Of a DNA stretch of 64,000 nucleotides, positions 31,868-44,448 are shown one piece after another. A program made the translations under genes and the position numbers. Source of the DNA: Catellatospora sp. IY07-71. Lineage in GTDB: Bacteria; Actinomycetota; Actinomycetes; Mycobacteriales; Micromonosporaceae. The notes below the pieces were generated by a model, which was given only the letters and a program-made list of their open reading frames with translations, was not told the origin of the DNA and made no database searches. The stretch's first letter is position 1. Each line of letters begins with the position of its first letter. The stretch covers positions 4,435,501 to 4,499,500 of the forward strand of contig NZ_AP023360.1 in NCBI RefSeq assembly GCF_018326265.1. Reading direction: 5' to 3'.

Positions 31868-33821
31868 CGATCGATCTCGCGGCGCTGCACGGCGGCCCGC
31901 GCACCGAGCCGCTGGGCTGGACGGTCGCGGCCGACACCCTCTGCACCGCGTTCGCCGCGCAGGTGGCGCGCCATCCGGAGCGGTCCGCGGTGCTCGCCGA
32001 CGACGGCGAGCTGACCTACCGGCAGCTCGGCTCGGCCGTGGCGGCGACCGCCGCGGCGGTCCGGGACGCGGTCGGCGACGCGCCTGCGGGTGGCGGCCGG
32101 GCGGCGCTGCTGTGCCGGCACGGCGCGACCACGATCACGGGGCTGCTCGCCGCACTGGCCGGCGGGCGGGCGTACGTGCCGCTGGAGCCGAGCTTCCCGG
32201 CCGAGCGGCTGGCGCACATCCTGGCCGACAGCGACCCGGACGTGCTGCTGGTCGACGCCGCGCACGCGGAATGGGCCCGCGAGCTGGCCACGGCGGCGGG
32301 GCGGCCCGGCCTGACCGTGGTCCACATCGGCCTGCCGTCCCCGGACCCGGACCTGCACGAGGTGCTCGTCGGGCTGGCGAGCGGCGCGGCCGCGGACGAC
32401 CCGGCGTACCTGCTCTACACCTCCGGCTCGACCGGGGAGCCCAAGGGCGTGGTGCAGAGCCACCGCAACGTGCTGTTCGGGGTGGCCAATCACGTGCGCA
32501 ACTTCGCGCTCCGGCCCGACGACCGCACCAGCGTGCTCACCTCGTTCGGGTACGACATGGCGGTCACCGACATGTTCAGCGCCGTGCTGTCGGGCGCGGC
32601 GGCGGTGCCGTCGGACATCCGTACGCACGGCCTGGCCCACCTGGCGCGGACCCTGGCCCGGCACCGGGTGACGGTCTACCACTCCACCCCCACCGTGTAC
32701 CGCTACCTGCTGGCGAGCCTGGGGCCGGACGGGCGGCTGCCCGCCGTGCGCGCGGTCCTGCTGGGCGGCGAGGAGGTCACCCGGCACGACGTGGAGCTGG
32801 CCCGGCGGCACTTCGCGCCCGGCGCGGTCTTCGTCAACGGGTACGGCACCACGGAGATCAGCTTCGCGGCGCAGTACCACATCGGACCGGACGCGGAGCT
32901 GGACCACGCGGTGGTGCCGGTCGGGCGGCCGCTGCCCGGCATCGAGGTGGTGCTGGTCGGCACGGGCGGCGATCGTGCGGAGGACACCGGCGAGGTCGTG
33001 GTCCGGTGCGCGCACGTCGCGCTCGGTTACCACGGGCTGCCGGAGCTGACCTCGGCGCGCTTCGGGGAGTTCGAGGGGGTGCGGGCGTACCGGACCGGCG
33101 ACATCGCGCGGCGGCTGCCGGACGGCCGCCTGGTCTTCCTCGGCCGCGCCGACCGCATGGTGAAGATCCGCGGCTACCGGGTGGAGCTGGGCGAGGTCGA
33201 GTCGCGCCTGGCCGCGCTGCCCGGGGTGGGCCACGCCGCCGTCGTGGCGAGGGACAGCGGCGAGGGCTCCGGCCCGCGCACCAAGGAGATCATCGCGTAC
33301 GCCGTTCCGGCGCGCGACGCGTCCGTGGACCCGGCCGCGCTGCGCGCCGCCCTGGCCCGGCTGCTGCCCGACTACATGCTGCCCAGGACCGTCGTCCTGG
33401 TCGACGCGCTGCCCATGGGACCGACGGGCAAACTGGACGTGCGGGCGCTGCCCGAGCCGCCCGTCCCCGTCCCCGTCGCCGGGGACGGGTCGCCGCCGGT
33501 CGGGCGCGACGCGCTGGAGGAGCGGATCGCCGCGGTGTGGTGCGCGGCGCTGGGCGTCGAGTCCGTGCCGCGTGCGGTCTCGTTCTTCGAGCTGGGCGGG
33601 CACTCGCTGCTGATGGCGCTGGTGCAGGAGCGGCTCGCGGAGGCGCTGGGGCAGCGGATCCCGCTCGTGCAGCTGGTGGAGCACTCGACGGTGGCCGGGC
33701 TGGCCGCGTTCCTGCAGGCCGGGCCGCCCGCGGCGGAGGCTGCGCCGAACGTGGCCGCCGACCGGATGCGGCGGCGTCGCGAGGCCCGCCAGCGGACCGC
33801 CGTGCCCGTGGAGGCGCGCTC

Positions 33822-33825
<4 letters not shown>
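31864..33825 (+). CDS. NRPS adenylation-thiolation didomain protein
   Basis: The 653-residue protein has an adenylation domain (A3 YTSGSTGEPKGV, A5 NGYGTTEIS, A7 YRTGDIARR, A10 PMGPTGKLD) and a thiolation domain whose phosphopantetheine serine is Ser581 (ELGGHSLLM). A basic C-terminal tail may be a docking element. By-eye specificity positions read about D-M-T-H-L-G-G-F-A-K, which matches no code I know, so the substrate may be an unusual amino acid made by the preceding genes. It overlaps its neighbours on both sides by 4 nt. Confidence 0.92.
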
Positions 33826-35655
<1,830 letters not shown>

Positions 35656-35663
<8 letters not shown>

Positions 35664-37974
35664 GCCCGACGCCCTGGTGCCGCTGGGGGAGACCGGCTGG
35701 CGCGTATGGCGGTCCGCGGTGCTGCGCGCTCCCGGGTTCGCCGCGTCCGGCCTGGACCTGCTGGCCGCGCCGGACTGCGCCAAGCACGCCGACGCGTTCC
35801 TGGCCGGTGACCTGGACCGGGACGGGTTCGAGGCCGCGTTCGCGGCGGCCACCGCCCGGTCCAGCCGGCAGCTGGCCGCGATCGCCGCCGATCCGCTGTT
35901 CCGCGAGGCGGTGACCTGGCAGAGCCTGCACTCGGTGGAGGCCCTGGACGGGCTGGCCCGCACCGGCCCGGACACGGCCCGCAACTCCCGGCACCGGCAG
36001 CGCGAGATCGTGATCACCCGGTACTGGCAGCGCTACTGCGCCAAGAACGACACCATCGGCTTCTTCGGCCCGGTCTGCTGGGCGGCGCTGTCCGACGGCG
36101 GCCCGGCCGCCACGGTGCACGCCGGGCCCGCGCTGACCCGGGCGCGGGAGGTGGACCTGGAGTGGCGGGCGCTCACCGCGTACGCCGAGCGGCTCGCCGA
36201 AGACGCCCGCTACCACCCGTGGCTGCCGGTGTCCCGGCGGCCCGACCTGGCGCTCGACGGCGACGACCTGCGGCAGCCGGGCCTGCCGCCGCAACGGCTC
36301 GCTCCGGCGACGGCGGCGCTGCTCGCCGCGTGCGACGGGCGGGCCGCGCGGGAGGTGGCCGCCGCCGTGCTGGCCGACCCGCGCACCGGGTTCCGCAAGG
36401 AGGCGGACGCGTTCCTGGCATTGGCGCAGCTGGCCGAGCAGGGCCTGGTGCGGCGGGGCGTCGACCTGCCGCTGACCGTCGCCGCCGAGGACGTGCTGCT
36501 GCGCAGCCTGGCCGCCCTGGGCGAGCCGGAGCTGCGGGACGAGGCGCTGGCGGGGCTGTCCCGGCTGCTCGCGGCGCGCGACGGGCTGGCCCGCGCGGCG
36601 GGGGACGCCGACGCGGTCCGCGTGGCGACGCTCCGGCTGCGCGACGAGTTCGCCGCGACCACCGGCGGCGCGGCGGTGCACCGGCCCGGGGCCACGTACG
36701 TCGGGCGCGGCCTGGCCTACGAGGAGACCGTCCGGGATCTCGACGTGACGCTCGGCGGGCCGGTGCTCGACCTGCTCGCCGAGACGCTGGTCCCGCTGCT
36801 GACGGCCGCGCGCTGGCTGACCGCCGCGATGGCCGCCGCGTTCGAGTCCGCGCTGCGGGAGCTGCACGCCGAGGCCGGTGGCGGCCCGGTGCCGCTCGGC
36901 GACGTCTGGGATGCCGCGCTCGGCGTGATCTTCGGCGCCGGGCCGGTCGCCGACGTGATCGACGACTTCTCCGCACGCTGGGCCCGCGTGCTCCGGCTGG
37001 AGGACGCAGGCGGATGGCACGCCGTCGGCGCCGTCGGCCGGATCGAGCTGGACCCGGCCGAGGTCGCCGAGGCCGTCGCGCGGGAGTTTCCGGCGGCGGC
37101 CCCCGGGTGGCGGGCGGCCCGGCTGCACAGCCCGGACCTGCACCTGAGCGCGGCGAGCGTGGCGGAGCTGGCGGCGGGCGAGTTCACGGCGGTGCTCGGC
37201 GAACTGCACGTCGCGTGGCTCACCTGCGACAACGGCATCTTCACCCGGTTCCACCCGGAGCCGGGGGCGCTGCGTGCCGCGGTGCACCGGGATCTGGGCG
37301 ACCGCGTCGTGCCGCTGTATCCGCAGGACTTCCCCGAGTTCACCGCGCGGATGGCGTTCACGCTCAACGGGCCGGACGACGTACGGCTCGCGTACACGCC
37401 CGCGCCGGTGCCGCCCGGGGCGCAGGTGCTGCCGACGGCTGCCGTGACGGTGTCCGTCGTGGACGGTGAGCTGGTCGGGCAGGCCGCGGACGGGCGCTCG
37501 TGGCCGCTGGTGGAGCTGTTCGGCTCGTTCCTGTCCGCGCGGTCGGTCAACGCGTGCAAGCTGGCGGACGCGCGCCCGTACACCCCGCGCGTCGCCGTCG
37601 GCCGGCTGGTCGTGCACCGGGAGACGTGGCGCACCACGGTCGGCGACTGCGGCGTGGACGCGCCCCGGTCCGGCGAGGCCGAGCGCTACCTGGCGGTCCG
37701 CCGCTGGCGGGAGCGGCTCGGCCTGCCCGAACGGGTGTTCGTCAAGGTGGGCACGGAGATCAAGCCGTGCTACGTGGACTTCACCGGCCCCGCGTACGTG
37801 GCCGCGTTCGTGGCGCTGGTGCGCGCCGCGGCGCGGGACGGCGGGCCGGACGTGCCGCTGACCGTCTCGGAGCTGCTGCCCGCGCCGGAGCAGGCGTGGG
37901 TGCCCGACGGCGCGGGCCGGCGCTACCTCAGCGAGCTGCGGATGACCGTACGCGACCCGGCACCCGCCCGATGA
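35656..37974 (+). CDS. Full-length LanB-like (lantibiotic dehydratase) protein in an NRPS operon
   Basis: The 772-residue protein matches the N-terminal dehydratase family of LanB enzymes, with the hallmark CAKNDTIGFFGPVCWA starting near residue 128 and a C-terminal KVGTEIKPCYVDFTGP segment. LanB proteins transfer glutamate from glutamyl-tRNA to Ser/Thr and eliminate it. No precursor peptide gene, LanC or radical enzyme is nearby, so the substrate is more likely a carrier-bound or free aminoacyl intermediate. The GTG start lies 8 nt inside the end of the KS gene. The real reaction is unknown. Confidence 0.85.
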
Positions 37975-37988
37975 CCAGGAGAGAATCG

Positions 37989-40900
37989 ATGACCCAGGGC
38001 GATGTGCTGCCCTATCCCGACCGGCGCTTCCCCGACCTGGTCGCCGACCGGGCCCGCGCGTTCCCCGACGCCGTCGCGGTCCGCCAGTGGGACACCACGC
38101 TGACCTACGGCGCGCTGCACGCGGCCGCCGGAGCGCTCGCGGCCCGGCTGCGCGCGGACGCCCCGCAGGTCCTGGTCGGAGTGTGTGCCGACCGGCGGCC
38201 TCCCCTGCTCACCGCGCTGCTCGGCGTGCTGCGCGCCGGTGCCGGGTACGTGCCGCTGGACCCGGCGCTGCCGCCGGCGCGGCTGCGCGAGATCGCCGCG
38301 GAGGCGGGCCTGCGCACCGTCGTCTGCGACGAGCTGGGCGAACGGCTGCTCGCGGACTCCGGCCTGGAACTGGTGGCCGTGCCGGACACGGCCGCCGACC
38401 CCGGCGAGTGCCCGGCCACGGCGGAGGATCTCGCGTACGTGATGTTCACGTCGGGCTCGACGGGCCGCCCCAAGGGCGTGATGATCCCGCACGAGGCGCT
38501 GACCGAGTTCGTCAGCAGCCTGACCGTGATCGCGGGCCTCGACGCACGGAGCGTGATGCTGGGGTTCGCCTCGATCGGGTTCGACGCCTCGGTGATCGAC
38601 CTGCTCGCGCCGCTGGCGGCGGGCGGCACGATCGCGCTGGCCGGGGCGGCGGACCGGGCCGATCCGGTCCGGTTGCAGCGGTTCTGCGCCGAGCACGCGG
38701 TCACGGTCGCGTTCCTGCCTCCGGCGCTGCTGCCGGTGCTCGACCCGGCCGCGCTGCCCGCGCTGCGGGTGGTGCTGACCGGCAGCGAGGCGCCCGGCCC
38801 GGAGCAGGCCGCCCGCTGGACGGACGGCGGCGGCCGCTTCCTCAACCTGTTCGGGCCGACCGAGACGACCGTGCTGGTCACCTGGTTCGAGGCGGCCGGA
38901 GCCTGGGACCGGCCGCTGCCCATCGGCCGCCCGGCCGTCAACCACCGGGTGTACGTCGTCGACGAGCAGCTGCGTCAGGTCGCGCCGGGCGAGGCGGGCG
39001 AGTTGCTGGCCGGTGGGGCGGGGCTGGCCCGGGGCTACCTGGGCGCGCCCGAGCTGACCGAGCAGCGGTTCGTGCCGGACCCGTTCTCCGGGCTGCCCGG
39101 CGCCCGCCTCTACCGCACCGGTGACCTGGTGCGCTGGGGGCCGGACGGCGAGCTGGAGTTCCTGGGGCGGGTCGACCGCCAGGTGAAGATCCGGGGCCAG
39201 CGGGTGGAGCTGGGCGAGGTCGAGGCGGTGCTGCGACGCCACCCCGAGGTCGGGCATGCCGCCGTCGCCGTGTCCGCCGGACCGGCCGGTACGCAGCTCG
39301 TCGCGTTCGTGACCGGGGGAGTCACTCCGGAATCGGTGCGCGCGCACTGCGCGGCGCGGCTCGGCGCGGCGATGGTGCCGGCCCGCGTCGTGCCGGTGCC
39401 CGAGCTGCCGCTGCTGCCCAGCGGCAAGGTCGACGTCGACCGGCTGCTCGCCGACCACGCCGCGACGGGTGCCGAGGTGCCGTACCAGGAGCCGGACGGT
39501 GACGTGGAGCGCGAGGTCGCCGCCGCGTGGGCCGAGCTGCTGGGGCTGGCCCGGGTCGGGCGCGACGACGACCTCTTCGACACCGGCGGCCACTCGATCA
39601 CCGCGATGCGCCTGGTGGCGGCGTTGCGGGCCCGGCTGGGCCGGGATGTCGCGGTCGAGGACGTGCTGCACGGGCGCACGCTGCGGGTGATCGCCGAGCG
39701 GGCCGGGGCTGCCGCGCCGCTCGGCGGCGAGCCGCCGGTGCGCGGCCGCCCGCCCGCGCTGTCGCCGTCGCAGCAGCGGCTGTGGTTCCTGGAGCGCTAC
39801 TCGCCGGAGGCGGCGGCCGCGTACAACATCGTGCTGGCCGAACGGCTGCGCGGCCCGCTGGACACCGAAGCGCTGCGCGCCGCGCTGACCGCCGTCGCCG
39901 CGCGGCAGGAGGTGCTGCGCTGGCGCTTCCCGGACGCGGACGGGGTGCCGTACGCGGTGCTCGACCCGGTGGCCCCGGTGCCGCTGCCGGTGAGCGACCT
40001 GAGCAGCCTGGCCGCCGAGCAGCGCGAACAGGAGCTGGCCGCGGCGCTGGCCGCCGAGGCCGGGCGCCGGTTCCGGCTGGCCGCCGACGCGCTGTGGCGG
40101 GTGCGCCTGTTCCGGCTCGGCCCGGACGAGCACGTGCTGGCGATCACCGCCCACCACGCGGTGTTCGACGGTTGGTCCCAGTCCCTGCTGTACGCCGACC
40201 TCGCCGCCGCGTACGCCGCACCGGACACGCTGCCGCCGCTGCCCGCGACCTACGCCGACTACGTCGCCTGGCGCGACGAGCGGCGCACCCGGCGCGCGGA
40301 CGGCGACCTCGACTGGTGGACGTCCCATCTGGACGGCGTGCCGACCGTGCTGGAGGTGCCCGGCGACCGGCCCCGCCCGGCCGAGCAGACCTACGCGGGC
40401 GGCTATGCGGGCTGCTGGCTCGACGAGGCCGCCACGGCTGACCTGCACCGCTTCGCCCGTGGGCTGGGCGCTACGCCGTCGGCGGTGCTGCTGGCCGCGT
40501 TCGGGCTGGTGCTGGCGGGCCGGGCCGGGCAGGACGAGCTGGTCGTCGGGACGCCCGCGGTGGACCGGCGCCACCCCGACTTCGAGGACATGGTCGGGTT
40601 CTTCATCGACATCATGCCGTTGCGGCTGCGCGCCGAGCCGGGGCGCGGCTTCGCCGAGCACGTACGCGCGGCCCGGGACGAGCTGATCGCCGCGCTGGCG
40701 CACCCGGAGGCGCCGCTGGAGCGCATCGTGCAGGCGTTCGGGCTGGGCGGCCAGACGGTGCGCAGCCCGCTGGTCCAGGTGCTGTTCAACGTGTTCAACT
40801 TCGCCGCGCCGCGCCTCGACCTGGCCGGGCTGACCGCCGAGCCGGTGCCGGTGCCCGCCCCCGGCTCCGCGTTCGACCTGACGCTGTACGGCGTCGAGCG

Positions 40901-41456
40901 CGACGGGCGCATGCGGCTGGAGGTCGTCTACAACAGCGACCTGTACGACCGGTCCACGATGGACGGCTTCCTGGACGCGCTGCGCGAGGTCATCGTGCGC
41001 GGCACGGCCGACGGCGAGCTGCCCGCGGCAGAACTGGTGCCCGAGCCGGTCCGGGGCGCGCGGGTGGAGACACCGAGGGCCCGGGTCCGGCCGGTCAAGG
41101 CGGAGGCGGTGATCAGCCGGCCGCCGGAGACGGCGACGGAGCGGGCGGTGGCCGCGGTCTGGTGCGAGGTGCTGGGCCGGGACGCGGTCGGGGTCACCGA
41201 CAACTTCTTCGACTCCGGCGGCGGCTCGCTGGCGATGGCGACCGTGCAGCAGCGGCTCAACCGGCTGCTGGGCCGGGAGCTGCGCGTGGTCGACCTGTTC
41301 CGGTATCCGACCGTGCGGGCGCTGGCCGCCCACCTCGACGGCGCGGGGCAGGGCGCCGACGGCACCGACGACGCGGTGGAGCTGGCCCTGCGCCGGGGGG
41401 CGGCACGGCGTGCCCGGACCCGACAGCGGCCCGGCGTGGCAGGGGAGGAACTGTGA
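37989..41456 (+). CDS. NRPS module A-T-C-T
   Basis: The 1155-residue protein contains an adenylation domain (about 20-500; A3 FTSGSTGRPKGVM, A5 NLFGPTETT), a thiolation domain (Ser536 in TGGHSIT), a condensation domain (about 575-1010; HHAVFDG with His722-His723) and a second thiolation domain (Ser1080 in GGGSLAM). By eye the A-domain pocket reads D-A-I-F-L-G-L-V-L-K, suggesting a bulky aliphatic residue such as Leu/Ile. The C domain lies after its own A-T, so it joins that residue to the C-terminal carrier, which has no A domain of its own and must be loaded in trans. Start ATG 37989 with AGGAGAG upstream. Confidence 0.93.
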   Translation: MTQGDVLPYPDRRFPDLVADRARAFPDAVAVRQWDTTLTYGALHAAAGALAARLRADAPQVLVGVCADRRPPLLTALLGVLRAGAGYVPLDPALPPARLREIAAEAGLRTVVCDELGERLLADSGLELVAVPDTAADPGECPATAEDLAYVMFTSGSTGRPKGVMIPHEALTEFVSSLTVIAGLDARSVMLGFASIGFDASVIDLLAPLAAGGTIALAGAADRADPVRLQRFCAEHAVTVAFLPPALLPVLDPAALPALRVVLTGSEAPGPEQAARWTDGGGRFLNLFGPTETTVLVTWFEAAGAWDRPLPIGRPAVNHRVYVVDEQLRQVAPGEAGELLAGGAGLARGYLGAPELTEQRFVPDPFSGLPGARLYRTGDLVRWGPDGELEFLGRVDRQVKIRGQRVELGEVEAVLRRHPEVGHAAVAVSAGPAGTQLVAFVTGGVTPESVRAHCAARLGAAMVPARVVPVPELPLLPSGKVDVDRLLADHAATGAEVPYQEPDGDVEREVAAAWAELLGLARVGRDDDLFDTGGHSITAMRLVAALRARLGRDVAVEDVLHGRTLRVIAERAGAAAPLGGEPPVRGRPPALSPSQQRLWFLERYSPEAAAAYNIVLAERLRGPLDTEALRAALTAVAARQEVLRWRFPDADGVPYAVLDPVAPVPLPVSDLSSLAAEQREQELAAALAAEAGRRFRLAADALWRVRLFRLGPDEHVLAITAHHAVFDGWSQSLLYADLAAAYAAPDTLPPLPATYADYVAWRDERRTRRADGDLDWWTSHLDGVPTVLEVPGDRPRPAEQTYAGGYAGCWLDEAATADLHRFARGLGATPSAVLLAAFGLVLAGRAGQDELVVGTPAVDRRHPDFEDMVGFFIDIMPLRLRAEPGRGFAEHVRAARDELIAALAHPEAPLERIVQAFGLGGQTVRSPLVQVLFNVFNFAAPRLDLAGLTAEPVPVPAPGSAFDLTLYGVERDGRMRLEVVYNSDLYDRSTMDGFLDALREVIVRGTADGELPAAELVPEPVRGARVETPRARVRPVKAEAVISRPPETATERAVAAVWCEVLGRDAVGVTDNFFDSGGGSLAMATVQQRLNRLLGRELRVVDLFRYPTVRALAAHLDGAGQGADGTDDAVELALRRGAARRARTRQRPGVAGEEL

Positions 41457-44380
41457 GCGAGCTGGACGACGGCGTCGAGCCGATCGCGATCATCGGGATG
41501 GCCTGCCGGGTGCCGGGCGCACCGGACCTCGGCCGGTTCTGGGAGAACCTGGTCGCCGGGCGGGACGCGCGCACCGAGCTGAGCCGCGAGCGCCTGCTGC
41601 GCGCGGGCGTCCCGGCGGAGCAGGCCGACGACCCGGACTACGTGCCCGTGGCGTACCTGCTCGACGACCTGGCGGACTTCGACGCGGGGCTGTTCGGCAT
41701 GACGCCGCGCGAGGCGGCGCTGGCCGACCCCCAGCACCGGCTGTTCCTGGAGCTGTGCCACGCCGCGCTGGAGCACGCGGGCTGGGACCCGGCCCGCCAC
41801 CCGGGCGACATCGGCGTCTACGGCGGGCGCGGCATGGAGAACTACCGGTGGCGGCACATCCACGCCAACCGGGCGATCATGGCGGTCACCGACCACACCA
41901 CGATCGGCAACGGCAACCACGCCGACACGTTCACCACCCTGGTCTCGTACCACCTGAACCTGCGCGGCCCCAGCGTCGGGGTGTACACGGCCTGCTCAAC
42001 GTCGCTGGTCGCGGTGCACACCGCCGCGGAGGCGCTGCGCGCGGGCGAGTGCGACATGGCGCTGGCCGGCGGCGTCAGCATCGAGCTGCCCGCCGACCAC
42101 GGCTACCTGCACCGGGAGGGCGCCGCCGACTCCGCCGACGGCCGCTGCCGGCCGTTCGACGCGGCCGCCACCGGCACCGTCGCGGGCAGCGGCGGGGGAG
42201 TGGTGCTGCTCAAGCGGCTCGGCGACGCGCTCGCCGACGGCGACCACGTGCACGCGGTGGTGCTCGGCAACGCGGTCAACAACGACGGCGCCGGGAAGGT
42301 CGGCTTCACCGCGTCCGGTGTCGCCGGCCAGGCCGCCGTGATCGCGAACGCGCTGGCCACGGCCGGGGTCGACCCGCGTACGGTGACCTACGTCGAGGCG
42401 TCGGCGACCGGCAGCGCGCTCGGCGACCCCATCGAGGTCGAGGCCCTGACCAGTGTGTACGGGCGCGGCCGCGCAGATCGGCAGTGGTGCGCCATCGGCT
42501 CGGTCAAGTCGAACATCGGCCACCTGAGCCAGGGCGCGGGCGTGGTCGGTCTCATCAAGACCGCGCTCGCCCTGGAGCACGGCCTGATCCCGGCCAGCCT
42601 GGGCTACACCGCGGCCAACCCGGCGATCGACTTCGCGGCGAGCCCGTTCTACGTCAACGCCACCCTCGCCACCTGGGACGCCGCGGACACGCCGCGCCGC
42701 GCCGCGGTCAGCTCGTTCGGCATCGGCGGCACCAACGCGCACGTCGTCCTCCAGCAGCCGCCGGGCAGGGAAGACAACGGTTCACGCGTTACAACTTCTG
42801 GGTTGTACCTACAACCCAGAAGTTGTAGCGCGCGGTTGCTCACCGTCTCCGCCCGGTCCGCGCGGGCCCGGGATGTCGCAGTGGCCCGGCTTGCCGATCA
42901 CCTCGCGGCCAACGGTGACCTGGACCTGGCCGACGTCGCCCACACGCTGCGGACCGGTCGGGCCGAGCACTCGCACCGGGCAGCGGTCGTCGCGACCAGC
43001 ACCGCGGAGGCAGTGACCGCGCTGCGTACCCCGCAGCGGCTGTGCACAGGCCCGGCCACGGTCACCGTGCCCCGGGTCGTGCTGCTCTTCGGCGACCAGG
43101 CCGTGCCACCCGGGGACCCGGACCTGTACGCCGCCGAGCCGGTGTTCGCCGAGGCGGTCGACCGCTGCGCGGCCGCGCTGGGCCGGAGCGTGCCGGACCT
43201 GCTCGCCGACCCGCTGCCGGGCTCGTTCGCCCTGGGCTACGCCGTGGCGCTGCTCTGGCGCTCGTGGGGCCTGCGCCCGGCCACGATGCTCGGCCACGGC
43301 ACCGGCGAGTACGTCGCCGCGACCCTGGCCGGGGTGTTCACCCTGCCCGCCGCGCTGCGCCTGGTGGAGCTGCACGGGCGGCTGCAGGGCGAGCTGCCGA
43401 CGACCCCCGCGTTCACCGTATCGGCGAGCGCGGCGACCCTGGCCGGCCTGCTGCCGCCGGAGGCGGCGGTCGTGGCGGTCAACGGCCCGGCGAGCTGCGT
43501 CGTCACCGCCCCGGCCGACGTGTTCGCGCAGCCGCTCACCGACCCGGCGACCGGCCGCCCGATCCCAGCCCGGCGGCTGCGTGCCGACCTGCCCCAGCGC
43601 ACCGCCGTCACCGCAGCCATGCTCGGCGAGCTGGCGGCGGCGGTGGCGGCGGCCGATCCGTCCGCCCCGGTCCAGCCCTACCTGTCCTGCCGCACCGGGC
43701 AGCCGGTGACCCCGTTCGACGCGACCGATCCGGCTCACTGGGCCGGCCTGCTGGGCGAGCCGGTCCTGTTCGGACCTGCGGTCGGGGTGGCGCTGGCCGG
43801 TGGCACGACCCAGTTCCTGGAGTGCGGGCCGGGGCGGCAGCTGGCCGGGCTGGCGCAGATGCAGCTGCCCAAGGGCTCACCCGCGCCGCTGCCCAGCCTG
43901 CCCGCCGCCGGTGAACCCGCCGACGCCGTCACGACCTGCTACACCGCCGCCGGGCGGCTGTGGGTGCAGGGCTTGCCGGTCACCCTCGGCGGCACGGGCC
44001 GCCGGGTGCCGCTGCCCGGCTACCCCTACGAGCGGACCCGGCACTGGATCGATCCCGACCCACCGGCGGCGGCCGCACCCACGGCGACCAGCACCGCGCC
44101 GGCAGACGCCACGGCGGCACAGGCTGCCGGGCAGGCGGCCCCGCCGGACCCGGCCGCCGGGTTGGCGGCCGTCTGGACGGCGCTGCTCGGCATCGAGCAC
44201 CTCGGACCCGACGACGACTTCTTCGCCGTGGGCGGCACCTCGCTGACGGCGGTGCAGCTCGTCGCCCAGGTCCGGGCCGCCTACGGGGTCCGGCTGTCGA
44301 TGCGCCAGATCTTCGACGCGCCGACGCTGTCCGCGATGGCCAAGACCATCGAGCAGCGCCTGCCCGACGCCCGCCCCTGA
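41453..44380 (+). CDS. KS-AT-ACP protein with disabled KS and AT sites
   Basis: The 975-residue protein has a KS domain with Cys181 (YTACSTS) and His357 (KSNIGHL), but the other histidine (EAHGTGT) is Ser317 in EASATGSALGD. The AT domain is recognisable yet its nucleophile motif GHSxGE reads GHGTGE (Gly616), and the later HAFH-type histidine is absent (DLPQRTAVTAAM). The opening GQG motif is also changed (FGDQAV). The ACP is intact (Ser930 in GGTSLTA). Malonyl loading in cis is impossible as read, and the KS resembles non-elongating types. A family D palindrome is translated in the KS-AT linker. GTG start overlapping the NRPS stop. Confidence 0.9.
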   Translation: MSELDDGVEPIAIIGMACRVPGAPDLGRFWENLVAGRDARTELSRERLLRAGVPAEQADDPDYVPVAYLLDDLADFDAGLFGMTPREAALADPQHRLFLELCHAALEHAGWDPARHPGDIGVYGGRGMENYRWRHIHANRAIMAVTDHTTIGNGNHADTFTTLVSYHLNLRGPSVGVYTACSTSLVAVHTAAEALRAGECDMALAGGVSIELPADHGYLHREGAADSADGRCRPFDAAATGTVAGSGGGVVLLKRLGDALADGDHVHAVVLGNAVNNDGAGKVGFTASGVAGQAAVIANALATAGVDPRTVTYVEASATGSALGDPIEVEALTSVYGRGRADRQWCAIGSVKSNIGHLSQGAGVVGLIKTALALEHGLIPASLGYTAANPAIDFAASPFYVNATLATWDAADTPRRAAVSSFGIGGTNAHVVLQQPPGREDNGSRVTTSGLYLQPRSCSARLLTVSARSARARDVAVARLADHLAANGDLDLADVAHTLRTGRAEHSHRAAVVATSTAEAVTALRTPQRLCTGPATVTVPRVVLLFGDQAVPPGDPDLYAAEPVFAEAVDRCAAALGRSVPDLLADPLPGSFALGYAVALLWRSWGLRPATMLGHGTGEYVAATLAGVFTLPAALRLVELHGRLQGELPTTPAFTVSASAATLAGLLPPEAAVVAVNGPASCVVTAPADVFAQPLTDPATGRPIPARRLRADLPQRTAVTAAMLGELAAAVAAADPSAPVQPYLSCRTGQPVTPFDATDPAHWAGLLGEPVLFGPAVGVALAGGTTQFLECGPGRQLAGLAQMQLPKGSPAPLPSLPAAGEPADAVTTCYTAAGRLWVQGLPVTLGGTGRRVPLPGYPYERTRHWIDPDPPAAAAPTATSTAPADATAAQAAGQAAPPDPAAGLAAVWTALLGIEHLGPDDDFFAVGGTSLTAVQLVAQVRAAYGVRLSMRQIFDAPTLSAMAKTIEQRLPDARP
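42790..42827. repeat. Palindrome family D, copy 2, inside the KS-AT gene and in frame
   Basis: Arms TACAACTTCTGGGTTGTA (42790-42807) and complement (42810-42827) with a 2-nt centre, identical in both arms to the intergenic copy at 25706-25753. It is translated as the peptide between the KS (ends TNAHVVLQQP) and the AT linker (LLTVSARS). Confidence 0.9.
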
Positions 44381-44383
44381 TCT

Positions 44384-44439
44384 CCTGAGCGAAGCTCCCG
44401 CCCGGCGGTCAGCCGACCTGGTGGGAGCTTCCACTCAGG
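44384..44439. terminator. Bidirectional terminator hairpin between convergent genes
   Basis: Arms 44384-44402 and 44420-44439 (CCTGAG..GAAGCTCCC..CC) pair over about 17 bp. It lies between the ends of the KS-AT-ACP gene and the minus-strand condensation gene. Confidence 0.7.
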
Positions 44440-44448
44440 GACGGGCGG